Below, piece after piece: positions 8,296 to 17,877 of a stretch of 64,000 nucleotides of DNA (its first letter is position 1; each line of letters opens with the position of its first letter). The notes under the pieces were generated by a model. The model was given only the letters and a program-made list of their open reading frames with translations. It was not told the origin of the DNA and made no database searches. The DNA comes from Haliea salexigens DSM 19537 (GTDB lineage Bacteria; Pseudomonadota; Gammaproteobacteria; Pseudomonadales; Halieaceae), in the NCBI RefSeq assembly GCF_000423125.1, contig NZ_AUHJ01000011.1, forward strand, positions 90,225 to 154,224. Reading direction: 5' to 3'. A program made the position numbers and the translations under genes.

Positions 8296-10010
8296 TGTCC
8301 TTAAACATCGCGTTCCGCTACTGGCACACCTTGCGCCACCTCAAACCCGTGCAGTTTTACGGCAGGCTGTGGTTTCGCTTCTACCGCCCGCAGCCCGACC
8401 TGAGACCCGCGCCGCCGCTGCGCGAGCCAGGTGCTGGCTGGCAGCTGCCGGCCTGTCGCGAGCCCAGCCTGCGCGGGCCTGAGCTCTTTGTTTTCCTGGG
8501 CGAGGAGGGGTGCCTGGCGGACGTCGGCTGGAGCGGTGATGCCCGCAGCAAGCTGTGGCGCTACAACCAGCACTATTTTGATGACTTGAATGCCGAAGGT
8601 GCCGGGGATCGAAGCGAGTGGCACCAGGCCTTGCTGGCCCGTTGGGTGGCAGAGAACCCAACGGGCCAGGGCGACGGCTGGGAGCCTTACCCGAGCTCTC
8701 TGCGTATCGTCAATTGGGTCAAGTGGGCGCTGGCGGGCAATCAATTGCCGGCCAAGTGTGTTGCCAGCCTGGCGGTACAGGCGCGCTGGCTGGCACGCCG
8801 CCTGGAGATCCACCTGCTCGGCAATCACCTATTCGCTAACGCCAAGGCACTGGTATTTGCCGGCTGCTTTTTTCAGGGTGTGGAGGCCGAGCGCTGGCTG
8901 CGCACGGGTTTTCGCATTCTGGCCCGCGAGGTGCCGGAACAGATCCTCGCGGACGGCGGTCACTTCGAGCGCAGCACGATGTACCACGCCCTGGCGCTGG
9001 AGGACATGCTCGATCTTCTCAACCTGCTGCGCTGCCTTGATCAAGCGTCGTCTTCAGCTTCCCCCCTCGAAAACAGGGCCCTGCACAGTCAGCTCGGCGA
9101 TTTTCTGCAGGCCTGGCCGGCGCTGATCCAGAAGATGGTCAGTTGGCTGCAGGCCATGTGCCACCCGGATGGAGAGATCGCCTTTTTTAATGACGCGGCC
9201 TTTGCTATTGCACCGCCCACTTCGTCCTTGTTGGCCTACGTCGACCGCCTGGGTCTTGGTGCGACATCGGCATCGCCGGATGGTCTTGGCGCCCCGCCGG
9301 CCTGGCTGGCCGAATCCGGTTATATTCGCCTTTGCAACGCAAGCGCCGTGTTGCTGTTCGACACAGCCCCCGTGGGACCGGATTACCTGCCCGGCCACGG
9401 CCACGCTGACACCCTCAGTGTCGAATTGAGCCTGTTCGGGCAGCGAGTATTGGTAAATTCCGGCACCTCCGAGTATGGCCTCGGCCCCGAGCGGCTGCGC
9501 CAGCGTGGCACCGCCGCACACAATACGGTGGTGGTGAACGGTGAGGATTCCTCGGAAGTCTGGAGCGGCTTTCGCGTGGCTCGGCGCGCCCGGGTCACTG
9601 CTATAGAGGCGCAGCTGCAGGGGCCGGTACAGATGGCAAGCGCCAGCCACGACGGCTATACGTGCCTGCCGAACCGGGTGGTGGTCGGTCGCGCCATTCG
9701 TCTGAAAGTGGAGGCGCTGTTGATTGACGACGAACCCCTGCCTGCCAGCGCGAAGGGCGGTTGTGTCAACGCTGCTGCCCATTTTCATCTGCACCCGGCG
9801 GTGGTCGCCAGCCAGCCCGGCGCTGATGGCCTGGAGCTGCGCCTGCCCAACGGCGAGCGTGTGCGCATGCAGTTTGACGGGGCGGCCAGTGTCTCGATAG
9901 ACGAATCCACCTGGCACCCGCGCTTTGGTGTGGCAGAGCCCAATCGGCGTATTAGCGTGGCGCTGGCATCAGCCCGTCTGCAAACCCGCATTTCATGGAG
10001 TCCGCAGTGA
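8295..10010 (+). CDS. Heparinase II/III family protein (alginate lyase-like)
   Basis: Start at ATG 8295 overlaps the preceding stop; an in-frame GTG at 8259 lies inside the kinase gene. The 571-residue protein has the helical alpha/alpha-toroid N-terminal half (tryptophan-rich, 'YNQHYFDDLN' near residue 92). The C-terminal beta-sandwich half begins around residue 360 with 'GHGHADTLSVEL', whose histidine is typical of the heparinase II/III fold. No signal peptide is evident. Such proteins in glycan-export clusters are thought to cleave or modify uronic-acid polymers. Its pairing with the fused dehydrogenase is recurrent, so both probably act on the same glycan. Confidence 0.88.
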   Translation: MSLNIAFRYWHTLRHLKPVQFYGRLWFRFYRPQPDLRPAPPLREPGAGWQLPACREPSLRGPELFVFLGEEGCLADVGWSGDARSKLWRYNQHYFDDLNAEGAGDRSEWHQALLARWVAENPTGQGDGWEPYPSSLRIVNWVKWALAGNQLPAKCVASLAVQARWLARRLEIHLLGNHLFANAKALVFAGCFFQGVEAERWLRTGFRILAREVPEQILADGGHFERSTMYHALALEDMLDLLNLLRCLDQASSSASPLENRALHSQLGDFLQAWPALIQKMVSWLQAMCHPDGEIAFFNDAAFAIAPPTSSLLAYVDRLGLGATSASPDGLGAPPAWLAESGYIRLCNASAVLLFDTAPVGPDYLPGHGHADTLSVELSLFGQRVLVNSGTSEYGLGPERLRQRGTAAHNTVVVNGEDSSEVWSGFRVARRARVTAIEAQLQGPVQMASASHDGYTCLPNRVVVGRAIRLKVEALLIDDEPLPASAKGGCVNAAAHFHLHPAVVASQPGADGLELRLPNGERVRMQFDGAASVSIDESTWHPRFGVAEPNRRISVALASARLQTRISWSPQ

Positions 10011-11197
10011 GAATTCTCTGCCTGTGTTTTTACTTCGAGCCGGATCTGTCTGCCGGCTCCTTCAAGAACAGCGCCTTGGTGAAAGAGCTCAGCCGGCAAC
10101 TGCCGGAGGGCAGCGAGGTGGAGGTGATTACCACGCTCCCCAATCGCTATGCCCAGTTCGCGGTGAGTGCGCCGGCGGATGAGCGCCGCGGCAACATCCG
10201 CATCCGCCGCATCGCGCTGCCCGCCCACCAGAGCGGCATGCTCGATCAGTCCCGCAGCTTCGCCAGCTACGCCCGCGGTGTGCTGCGTCTGACCCGGGGG
10301 CAGCCGTATGACCTGGTCTATGCCAGCTCCTCGCGGCTGATGATGGCGGTGCTGGGCGACTGGGTCTCCCGACGCAAGGGGATCCCACTCTACCTGGACA
10401 TCCGCGACCTGTTTGTCGACACCATTAAGGATGTGCTGCCGGGTCGTATTACCACCTTCGCCATGCCGGTACTGTCACAGCTGGAAAAACGTGCTGTGCG
10501 CCGAGCCAGCCGGGTCAATGTGGTCTCCGGCGGTTTTGTGCCATATTTCCAGCAGCATTTCCCCGGAATTGAGCTGTCCGGCTACACCAACGGCATCGAC
10601 CAGGAGTTCTTGGAGGCCGCACCCGACTCGGTGCAGCCCATCAGCAAGGCAGTGCCCGAGGTGCTGTACGCCGGCAACATGGGCCAGGGTCAGGGACTGC
10701 ACCACATCATTCCTCCACTGGCCCGGCGTTTTGAAGGGCAGTTGACCTTTCGGCTGATCGGCAGCGGTGGCCGCCTGCAGCAGCTCAAGGATCGCCTGGC
10801 TGAGGAGGGATGCAGCAACGTCACTCTTGGCGATCCCGTACCGCGGGATCAGCTGATCGAGCGGTATCGCCAGGCGGATATTCTCTTTTTGCATCTCAAC
10901 AACTTCGATGCTTTCAAGAAGGTGCTGCCCTCCAAGATTTTCGAATACGCAGCCCTGGGCAAGCCGGTGTGGGCCGGGGTGGGTGGCTTTTCCGCCGGGT
11001 TTATCCGCGACCACATCCCCAACACCGCCGTATTCCCACCCTGCAACGTGGACGCTGCGGTGCAGAGCTTTGCCAGCCTCACGATGGAAACCGCGCCGCG
11101 AGAGGAATTTGTGGCACGCTTTGCCCGCAGCAACATCATTCAGCGCATGGCTGCAGAGGTGATTGCCACGGCCACTGGTAACACGGCTCACCTGTAA
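10007..11197 (+). CDS. Glycosyltransferase family 4 (WbuB-like)
   Basis: GTG 10007 is preferred because GGAG at 9997-10000 sits 6 bases before it and it overlaps the upstream stop; ATG 9995 would add four residues. The 396-residue protein has an N-terminal acceptor domain ('CFYFEPDLSAGSF') and a C-terminal donor domain from about residue 220 ('VLYAGNMGQGQGLHHI'), with 'LPSKIFEYAALGKPV' near residue 305. WbuB-type enzymes transfer N-acetylfucosamine-like sugars in O-antigen synthesis. The neighbouring UDP-GlcNAc 2-epimerase gene is consistent with an aminosugar, but the donor is not proven. Confidence 0.85.
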   Translation: MRILCLCFYFEPDLSAGSFKNSALVKELSRQLPEGSEVEVITTLPNRYAQFAVSAPADERRGNIRIRRIALPAHQSGMLDQSRSFASYARGVLRLTRGQPYDLVYASSSRLMMAVLGDWVSRRKGIPLYLDIRDLFVDTIKDVLPGRITTFAMPVLSQLEKRAVRRASRVNVVSGGFVPYFQQHFPGIELSGYTNGIDQEFLEAAPDSVQPISKAVPEVLYAGNMGQGQGLHHIIPPLARRFEGQLTFRLIGSGGRLQQLKDRLAEEGCSNVTLGDPVPRDQLIERYRQADILFLHLNNFDAFKKVLPSKIFEYAALGKPVWAGVGGFSAGFIRDHIPNTAVFPPCNVDAAVQSFASLTMETAPREEFVARFARSNIIQRMAAEVIATATGNTAHL

Positions 11198-11232
11198 CAC
11201 AGCTCACCAGTACAAGGATTCGAGAATTCCGC

Positions 11233-12327
11233 ATGCTGATCGACATCATCGCGGGCGCACGCCCAAACTTCATGAAAATCGCCCCCATCATCCACGCCCT
11301 ACAGGCTCGGCAGGAGCAGGGCGGGTCGCTGCGTTTCCGCCTGGTGCACACGGGTCAGCATTATGATGCGCGCATGTCCGGGGATTTCTTCACCCAGCTG
11401 GGCATCCCCGAGCCGGATGTGAACTTGGAGGTGGGCTCGGGCACCCAGGCGGAGCAAACCGGTGCCATTATGTCCCGCTATGAAAAGCTGTTGCTGGAAG
11501 CCCCCGGCAGTCTGTGTCTAGTGGTGGGCGATGTAACCTCCACCATGGCCTGCGCCATCGCCGCCCAGAAACTCTGCATTCCCGTGGCCCATGTTGAAGC
11601 CGGCATCCGCTCCGGTGACTGGAGCATGCCGGAGGAGATCAACCGTATGGTCACCGATAGCATCAGCAACTGGTTCTTCACCACCAGTGAAGTGGCCAAC
11701 AACAACCTGCGTGCGGCGGGCGTTATGGAGAAGCGCATCTGCTTTGTAGGCAACACCATGATTGATACGCTGCTGGCCAACCTGCCGCGTTTGCAGAAGC
11801 CTGAATTCTTCGACTCCCTTGGGCTGCAGGCTGGTGGCTATGTTGTGACCACGCTGCACCGCCCCGCGAACGTGGACAAGGGCGACGGTTTCGCCCGCCT
11901 GCTGACGGCCATTGCCGAGTCTGCACGGGGGCTGCCTGTGGTGTTCCCGGTGCACCCGCGCACGGCCAAAACCCTGCGCGAGCTGGGCGAGGTGCCAGCA
12001 AATTTTCAGCTGGTAGAACCGCAGCCCTACCTGGAATTCAACTATCTGGTGAAGAATGCCCTGGCGGTCATCACCGATTCTGGCGGTATCACCGAGGAAA
12101 CTACGGTCATGGGTATTCCCTGCCTGACCCTCCGCGACAACACTGAACGCCCTGAAACCATCACCCTTGGCACCAACGAGCTGATTGGCACCGACCCTGC
12201 CGCCATAAGACCAGCCATGGACAGCTTGTTTGACGGCCAGTGGAAGCAGGGCAGCATTCCGCCACTGTGGGATGGCAAGACCGGGGAACGCATCGTGGCG
12301 CACCTGGAGCGGCTGCTGAGTGCGTGA
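11233..12327 (+). CDS. wecB: UDP-N-acetylglucosamine 2-epimerase (non-hydrolysing)
   Basis: The 364-residue protein matches the WecB family. It opens with 'IIAGARPNFMKIAPI', has 'HVEAGIRSGDWSMPEEINR' near residue 120 with the catalytic carboxylates, 'TLHRPANVD' near residue 207, and 'TDSGGITEE' near residue 280. It interconverts UDP-GlcNAc and UDP-ManNAc in the cytoplasm. Family members also act on UDP-QuiNAc/FucNAc-type sugars (FnlC-like), so the true substrate may differ. It is the last gene of the polysaccharide run, 35 bases after the glycosyltransferase. Confidence 0.88.
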   Translation: MLIDIIAGARPNFMKIAPIIHALQARQEQGGSLRFRLVHTGQHYDARMSGDFFTQLGIPEPDVNLEVGSGTQAEQTGAIMSRYEKLLLEAPGSLCLVVGDVTSTMACAIAAQKLCIPVAHVEAGIRSGDWSMPEEINRMVTDSISNWFFTTSEVANNNLRAAGVMEKRICFVGNTMIDTLLANLPRLQKPEFFDSLGLQAGGYVVTTLHRPANVDKGDGFARLLTAIAESARGLPVVFPVHPRTAKTLRELGEVPANFQLVEPQPYLEFNYLVKNALAVITDSGGITEETTVMGIPCLTLRDNTERPETITLGTNELIGTDPAAIRPAMDSLFDGQWKQGSIPPLWDGKTGERIVAHLERLLSA

Positions 12328-12665
12328 TGGCTCAGAACCCTTGTATGCACGGACGGTTTATCGTTTTGGATTTTCATCAAGGGACAGACAATGACTGCTG
12401 TTTAGCGCCAACCAGCTTCGGGGAAAGTGGTAGACGACCATATCGGCATCGTCATTTCTGAGGTGATGAAGGTTGCTGCTACAAAGCCCTTTGGCTTTAC
12501 CTGAAAGTCTGGCGAGCTTTTTGATGTGGTGGTGGTTGCGAAGAACCACGAACCTTTCCGCTACCCTTTTATCCGCACACCATGTGCAGTCCATTTTGGA
12601 TGATCATTGGGTGTGTCGTAGGCCGGCGTATGAGTGGGTGTGCGTTTTCTGCGAACATACATTTG
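12328..12665. other. 338-base gap without a convincing gene
   Basis: This stretch separates the + strand polysaccharide genes from two - strand membrane genes. It has one 78-codon open frame on the - strand (12358-12594) that starts with 'MDCTWCADKR'. I see no ribosome site, recognisable domain or continuing frame. Decay of a mobile element or a lost gene is possible but not shown. I see no tRNA, repeat array or strong terminator. Confidence 0.5.
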
Positions 12666-14084
12666 TCACGGGCTATTCGACGGGCGCTCATGAATAACCA
12701 ATATCTTGCTGAAATAGGACAACCAGAACAAAGCCGCAGGCGCGAAATAAAGCAATGACCTGGATAGCCCCTGGTGGCCGAATGCACCATGCGGTGCCTG
12801 AAAACCGTGGTATATCCACGTGTATGCTATCCCAAGAATCAGGGCTAGCGGAACCGGGCTTGACAAAGTGCAACGGAGGTTTCGACTTAGGATAGACGCC
12901 AAGATAGCGGTACATACCGCGAAACTCAATAGATGCCAGTTTGAGAACCAGAGAATACTCTCACGTAGTGGCCCACCGATCGGTGTGTACTGGTCAGTGC
13001 TTATCCGAAACCACCCGCTGAGCGCCAGTCGGTGGTCGCCGATCGTCAGGGTGCCGATGATTGGAATCTGAGTTTCGTGTATCTCGTCATTCAAGATAAA
13101 CGACACCAAAAAGATACCAATGACGGCCCCTGAAGCGAGGACCATTGTTTGTAGCATGGGTCTGGCTGCTGACAGACTCCACAGCACTCCGGCTAGCAGA
13201 ATCCCCCCCACTCCCAGGCCAGCCTGTTTTGTGAACATGCAAAGTACTGCGTAGCCGCATGCGAGCAATGCCACTTCGGGGGTCTTGCGTTGCAATAGCA
13301 GGTGACAGCAAGAAATGCCGAGGAAAAAGGCCAGCGTTACCCATATATCTGCATACCCTACCAGCATGCTATGAATGGACAGGAACGGGATGCTAATCAA
13401 CAGCCAAGCGCCAAGTGTCGCGGCTAATACGGAGCGTGTTAGTTGCAGCACTGCGCCGTATAGACCCAGAAGCAATGCAATCAATGCCAGCAACCACGGC
13501 AAGCCGGCCAATGTTGATTGGTGTGTGCCCAGAGCCAACATTTGCCATAGATGGACGAGGTTGGCGAACAGGCCGTGGGAGGGCTTGATGGTTATAATCG
13601 GCGCTTCAAGAGTGCCTCTGGAAAAAAACTGCAGCGTTCTGGGCACCCAGGCATCCCAGGCATCCCAAGCGAATACGGGGCGCAGAAGCACTTCAATGCC
13701 GACTCCTGTCAGTCGAAGGAAGATCACCCCCAATAGGAAAACAATTGCAGTTTTACCCAGGTTGCTTGAGCTTCCAGGGATAAAAGAGGGTGCTGCCCAG
13801 CTGCTGTGAGCGACTCGACGAAAAACCGACCAGAGACACAATGAAATAAGTCCTAGTACAACACAGGCCAAAGCAAAACTCAGCGCAATCCCCAGAGCGT
13901 CCATGGCTCTGAGTACAAGGGTCATGATGAAATATCCGAGTAACAAGCCATGTGCGGCAATTAAGGTCTTCGGCAGTGAATGACGCGCCAATAAAATTGC
14001 GGCAAACAGGTACCCAGGCAGCCAGACAGCCAGTGTGGAAAGCGCCAGAATGACGATTTCCGCAGGAGAGGCAAAGAGGGTCAT
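12666..14084 (-). CDS. Polytopic membrane protein, unrecognised
   Basis: A 472-residue protein made of roughly a dozen hydrophobic segments from residue 8 onwards. Short hydrophilic loops are present, including one at about 135-160 with 'FAWDAWDAWVPRTLQFFSRG'. An early loop with acidic and aromatic residues before a transmembrane helix recalls membrane glycosyltransferases of the GT-C class (GT39/GT83-like), but I cannot name the family. Its ATG overlaps the stop of the upstream partner (14081-15409) by 4 bases. The gene lies tail-on to the polysaccharide cluster, so a glycan or lipid role is plausible. Confidence 0.7.
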   Translation of the reverse strand: MTLFASPAEIVILALSTLAVWLPGYLFAAILLARHSLPKTLIAAHGLLLGYFIMTLVLRAMDALGIALSFALACVVLGLISLCLWSVFRRVAHSSWAAPSFIPGSSSNLGKTAIVFLLGVIFLRLTGVGIEVLLRPVFAWDAWDAWVPRTLQFFSRGTLEAPIITIKPSHGLFANLVHLWQMLALGTHQSTLAGLPWLLALIALLLGLYGAVLQLTRSVLAATLGAWLLISIPFLSIHSMLVGYADIWVTLAFFLGISCCHLLLQRKTPEVALLACGYAVLCMFTKQAGLGVGGILLAGVLWSLSAARPMLQTMVLASGAVIGIFLVSFILNDEIHETQIPIIGTLTIGDHRLALSGWFRISTDQYTPIGGPLRESILWFSNWHLLSFAVCTAILASILSRNLRCTLSSPVPLALILGIAYTWIYHGFQAPHGAFGHQGLSRSLLYFAPAALFWLSYFSKILVIHERPSNSP

Positions 14085-15409
14085 GGCCGACGTGTCCTGT
14101 CACGTAAAGTGTTTTTGCTGTTGGCGTAGAGTACTGCAGCTTCGTTTGCGAAAACCGGTGTGAAACCCTCCGGCAATTCCTGACCAGTCAAACTGCGGAA
14201 ATCCATCCCGGAAGCGTTGTCGACTTTGGAAGTCAGCAAAATGAAATATTGTGACATTGCCGCTCGTTTAATCGATCTTGCGTCTGCTTGTCGCAGTAGG
14301 TCACTGCCATGGGGAGGATAGCTGAATCCATGTATTCGGGCATCATGTTCTGGGAGCAGGTGATACTCCATTCTGAACCCGAATGCCTTGGGGACGCTTT
14401 CTGCGGCCAACATGGGAAGAACTTGTTGCCCTATTGGCAAGTGCTTCGTTCTTATGGTTTCCGCAAATGCATAATACTCGGCGTCCCAGTCGACGAGCAT
14501 TTTTTCGCTATGGGATTTCCCGGCGAAGAGGTACACCGTCTCGATTGCCTGTCGTATGACATGGCTTTGCCAGAAGCCGTCCAGTGTAATCCAGCCAATC
14601 AGGCCGACGCTTGCAAGACCCAAAGCGCGCTGTCGCCGTAAGTTGCTTCCGGCATCGGATCTGCGCCTGCAGATGATTATGTGTGCAAGCATGAAAATGA
14701 TCATCGCAAACCCGGTAATGGCGGCGATACTGGGTGTGGGATACGCTAGAGAAGACTTTCGTATGCCGCGGTAGGCGTGTACGGTTGCTTGATTCCAGGG
14801 CGCAAACGCTGTCCACTCATCCCACGCTGTCTCCAACAATCGGTCCGCGCGGTAGGGTTCCAGCCGTAGCTCCTCGAGTCTTACAGTGCCCCCCCGCAAA
14901 TCCCCAAAAAACCCCACCGCCAGTTCGGTAATCGTCCCTCGCCATTCCTCGTTGCGCAGGAGATTATGAAGTTGCGGCCCGTCCCCCGAATAATCCAGCT
15001 CCGCAAAGTGATTTACCCCGGGTGCGTCCGCTCTCTGCCAGAACAGCATCACACGCAGTGCCGGGTTGCGGCCTTCAATGTGGTAACGAAGAAAGGGAAA
15101 CTGGTTAGCCTGGAACAGACGCCGGTGCATCAGCACTGCGTGATCTTCGGGCGCTATTTCAGCCAGTTCACTGATCACGGCGACCGAGCCTTCAAGGCCG
15201 CCATCCCCGAACACCACCGGTCGGAAGAGGTTGCCGGGGATCGCAATCGCATCTGCCTTTTGTTGTTCGATGTAGGGCTTGAATTCTGGGTGGAGTACAG
15301 GCACTAGTGACAGGTAGGCCGGAAGTAGCAGCACCGCGCTGGCCACGATAGAGGCCACCGCGAGTCCAAGGGCCCGTAGAAACTCGCGATTGCGTATTGG
15401 CGTATTCAT
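14081..15409 (-). CDS. Membrane-anchored protein with periplasmic domain, unrecognised
   Basis: The 442-residue product has an N-terminal transmembrane segment (residues 12-35, alanine/valine/leucine-rich). A soluble region of about 170 residues follows, then two transmembrane segments around residues 230-250 and 265-285, and a C-terminal soluble part that includes 'YFILLTSKVDNASG'. I do not recognise the family. It is the first gene of a two-gene operon (overlap ATGA), so the two proteins probably act together at the inner membrane. It sits 124 bases beyond the end of pdxA, on the same strand. Confidence 0.7.
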   Translation of the reverse strand: MNTPIRNREFLRALGLAVASIVASAVLLLPAYLSLVPVLHPEFKPYIEQQKADAIAIPGNLFRPVVFGDGGLEGSVAVISELAEIAPEDHAVLMHRRLFQANQFPFLRYHIEGRNPALRVMLFWQRADAPGVNHFAELDYSGDGPQLHNLLRNEEWRGTITELAVGFFGDLRGGTVRLEELRLEPYRADRLLETAWDEWTAFAPWNQATVHAYRGIRKSSLAYPTPSIAAITGFAMIIFMLAHIIICRRRSDAGSNLRRQRALGLASVGLIGWITLDGFWQSHVIRQAIETVYLFAGKSHSEKMLVDWDAEYYAFAETIRTKHLPIGQQVLPMLAAESVPKAFGFRMEYHLLPEHDARIHGFSYPPHGSDLLRQADARSIKRAAMSQYFILLTSKVDNASGMDFRSLTGQELPEGFTPVFANEAAVLYANSKNTLRDRTRRP

Positions 15410-15533
15410 CGTGGCTTTGGACGCAGAGTTCTAAGGGTAATGCTGATATTTTGCATAAATAGCTGCCGGGTCTGTCGCTGCCGTGCGGACATGGATCTGA
15501 TGCTCGTATTGCCAGAAGCTTACAGTAAAATTC

Positions 15534-16589
15534 TTATGGCGATGCGCCAGTGTCTCGTTTTCCGGCCAGCTCCACAGCCAACTCCAACGCCGCCCGCAAA
15601 CTCCCGTCACTCGCCGCGCCCGTCCCCGCCAAATCCAGCCCCGTCCCATGGTCCACACTGGTCCTCACAATCGGCAACCCCAGCGTGATATTCACCGCAT
15701 TGCCGAAGCCTGCGTACTTCAGCACCGGCAATCCCTGATCGTGGAACATGGCCAGGTAGGCATCCGCCTGTGCCAGCAACGTGGGGCTGAAGGCGGTATC
15801 GGCCGGCAACGGCCCGAGCAGGTGCATGCCGTCTGCGCGCAACTGTTCCAGCAGTGGTGTAATGACCTCGATCTCCTCCCGCCCCAGGTGGCCACCCTCG
15901 CCCGCGTGGGGGTTGAGGCCCAGCACTGCGATGCAGGGTTCGCGAATACCAAATTTACTTTGCAGGTCGGTGTGCAGGATACGCAATGTGCGCGCCAGTG
16001 AATCGCGAGTGATTGCCGCGGGCACGTCAGCCAGTGGCAGGTGCGTGGTGGCCAGTGCCACGCGCAGCTCGCCAGCTGCGAGCAGCATCACCACCTGTGC
16101 TGTATTCGTTCTCGCCGCCAGAAATTCTGTGTGACCGCTGAAAGGGATGCCCGCATCATTGATGATTGATTTCTGTACGGGAGCAGTGACCATGGCATCG
16201 AAGGCCCCGGCCAGGCAGCCGTCCGCAGCCAGTTCAAGGGTTTTCACCACATAGGCGGCGTTAGTGCGATCCAGGGTGCCGGGTTCTGCGGGCGCTGACA
16301 GGGTCGGAGCGATCAACCCCGGTGCATTCGCATGCGCAGCTTCCGGACCGATGCCGACCGCAGGCAATATGGTCAAAGTGCCTGCCGCCTGCTCTCTGGC
16401 AGGGGTCGAGAAGTCCGCCTCCTGCAGCTTGAGGGGCAAACCCAGCGTCTGCGCCCGCTGGCGCAGAAGTTCCGGGTCGGCAATCACCACCAGTTCAGCC
16501 GGCCAGTCCTGCTGCGCGATCATCGCGACGATGTCGGGCCCGATACCCGCCGGCTCCCCGGCGGTGATGGCAATCCTGGGCGGCGCCAC
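15534..16589 (-). CDS. pdxA: 4-hydroxythreonine-4-phosphate dehydrogenase
   Basis: The 351-residue protein begins (GTG) with '[19 protein letters not shown]', the PdxA signature. It has 'FSGHTEFLA' near residue 150 (metal/substrate histidine), '[11 protein letters not shown]' near residue 225 and '[11 protein letters not shown]' near residue 280. It oxidises 4-phosphohydroxy-threonine with NAD(P)+ in the DXP-dependent pyridoxal phosphate pathway. It follows surA by 7 bases, as in Pseudomonas and E. coli. The ksgA-apaG genes that usually come next are absent; unrelated membrane genes follow. Confidence 0.95.
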   Translation of the reverse strand: MAPPRIAITAGEPAGIGPDIVAMIAQQDWPAELVVIADPELLRQRAQTLGLPLKLQEADFSTPAREQAAGTLTILPAVGIGPEAAHANAPGLIAPTLSAPAEPGTLDRTNAAYVVKTLELAADGCLAGAFDAMVTAPVQKSIINDAGIPFSGHTEFLAARTNTAQVVMLLAAGELRVALATTHLPLADVPAAITRDSLARTLRILHTDLQSKFGIREPCIAVLGLNPHAGEGGHLGREEIEVITPLLEQLRADGMHLLGPLPADTAFSPTLLAQADAYLAMFHDQGLPVLKYAGFGNAVNITLGLPIVRTSVDHGTGLDLAGTGAASDGSLRAALELAVELAGKRDTGASP

Positions 16590-16596
16590 GCTCGTC

Positions 16597-17877
16597 CTAC
16601 TTGATGTCGACGAAGGCTTCGTCGCGGATTTTGCGCAGCCAGGCGTCCAGCTCTTCGTCGTACTTGCGCTGGTGCAGGGCTTCCGTGGCGCGATTGCGGA
16701 TGGCCTGCGCGGTCATGTCCTGCTCGCGGCGCTCCATCACTTCCAGGATGTGCCAGCCAAACTGGCTTTTTACCGGCTCGGAGATATCTCCCACGGCGGT
16801 ATCGGCCATGGCTGCCTCGAATTCGGGCACCATCTGCCCCGGGGTGGTCCAGCCGAGATCGCCGCCCTCGGCGGCCGAGCCGATGTCCCTGGAGTACTCG
16901 CGGGCCAGCTCGGCGAAGTCCTCACCCTGCAGGATACGATTTCTCAATTCCTCTGCGCGGGCCTCGGCCTGCTCATCCGTCATGATCTCAGAGGGCTGTA
17001 TAAGGATGTGGCGCACGCGGGTCTGGTTGACCATTTGCTCGCCGCCGCGCATATCCGCGAGATTGATCAGGTGCAGACCGGAGGGGCTGCGAATCGGGTC
17101 TGATGTGGCGCCCACCTCTAGGCTGGGGGCGACGTCGCTGAACAGGCTGGGCAGATCTTCCAGCTTGCGCCAACCGAGGTCGCCGCCGGAAAACTGGTAG
17201 CGGCCATCGTTGGAGGAAATTACCTGGTCGAAGGCTTCGCCGCGGCGGATGCGTTGCAGCAGGCCATTCAGGTAGCTGCGCGCAGCGGTTACCTCGTCGT
17301 CCGGTGCGTCTTCAGGCAGCGGCAGCAGGGCGTGGAGAATTCGGTATTCCGGCTGGGTCAGTTTCTGGCCTTCGGGCGATGCGAGAAAGTTGCGGACTTC
17401 CTGCTCGGATATCTGGATGCGCTGGTTCACGTTGCCGGCCTGAACGCGCTGGATGATCATCTCCCGGCGCACCTGCTCGCGCATGGCGGCGTAGGACTGG
17501 CCCTGCTGCTCCAGCGCTGCGCTGAAGTCCGCGAGGCTCATACGGTTCTGCGCCGCAACCCGCTCCATGGCCTGGTTCAGCTGGGCGTCCGATATACGCG
17601 CCCCCACCCGGTTGCCAAGCTGTAGCTGGATGCTCTCCAGGATCAGTCTGTCCAGAGTTTCACGGATCAAGACGTCTTCCGGAGGCATTTCGACGCCTCG
17701 CGCCTCCAGGCTCTGGGTGATGGCGGCAACGCGCTCGCGCAGCTCGCTGGCCATGATCACATCGTCGTCGACGATGGCCACCACCTGATCAAGAATCTGG
17801 GTTTGAGCTTGCGTTTGGCCGACAAGGAGCAGTGTCGCGGCAAGCCCCGCGGCCAACAGTGCGGATTTAATAGTCAC
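16597..17877 (-). CDS. surA: Periplasmic chaperone / peptidyl-prolyl isomerase SurA
   Basis: About 426 residues, the normal SurA length (E. coli 428). I chose GTG 17877; a TTG at 17886 is the alternative. The signal peptide runs to about 'GQTQAQTQ'. The chaperone core has '[13 protein letters not shown]' and is followed by two parvulin domains, each marked by a G-G-D-L-G-W block ('[10 protein letters not shown]' and '[10 protein letters not shown]') and a closing S-x-x-G-x-H-I/L ('[10 protein letters not shown]', '[10 protein letters not shown]'). SurA escorts unfolded outer-membrane proteins, including LptD. Its start overlaps the 3' end of lptD by 11 bases, coupling the chaperone to its client. 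Confidence 0.95.
   Translation of the reverse strand: MTIKSALLAAGLAATLLLVGQTQAQTQILDQVVAIVDDDVIMASELRERVAAITQSLEARGVEMPPEDVLIRETLDRLILESIQLQLGNRVGARISDAQLNQAMERVAAQNRMSLADFSAALEQQGQSYAAMREQVRREMIIQRVQAGNVNQRIQISEQEVRNFLASPEGQKLTQPEYRILHALLPLPEDAPDDEVTAARSYLNGLLQRIRRGEAFDQVISSNDGRYQFSGGDLGWRKLEDLPSLFSDVAPSLEVGATSDPIRSPSGLHLINLADMRGGEQMVNQTRVRHILIQPSEIMTDEQAEARAEELRNRILQGEDFAELAREYSRDIGSAAEGGDLGWTTPGQMVPEFEAAMADTAVGDISEPVKSQFGWHILEVMERREQDMTAQAIRNRATEALHQRKYDEELDAWLRKIRDEAFVDIK

Noticed and set aside
15431..15658. 75-codon frame in the pdxA 3' region
   Set aside because: It overlaps pdxA, has W/R-rich low-complexity composition and no ribosome site.
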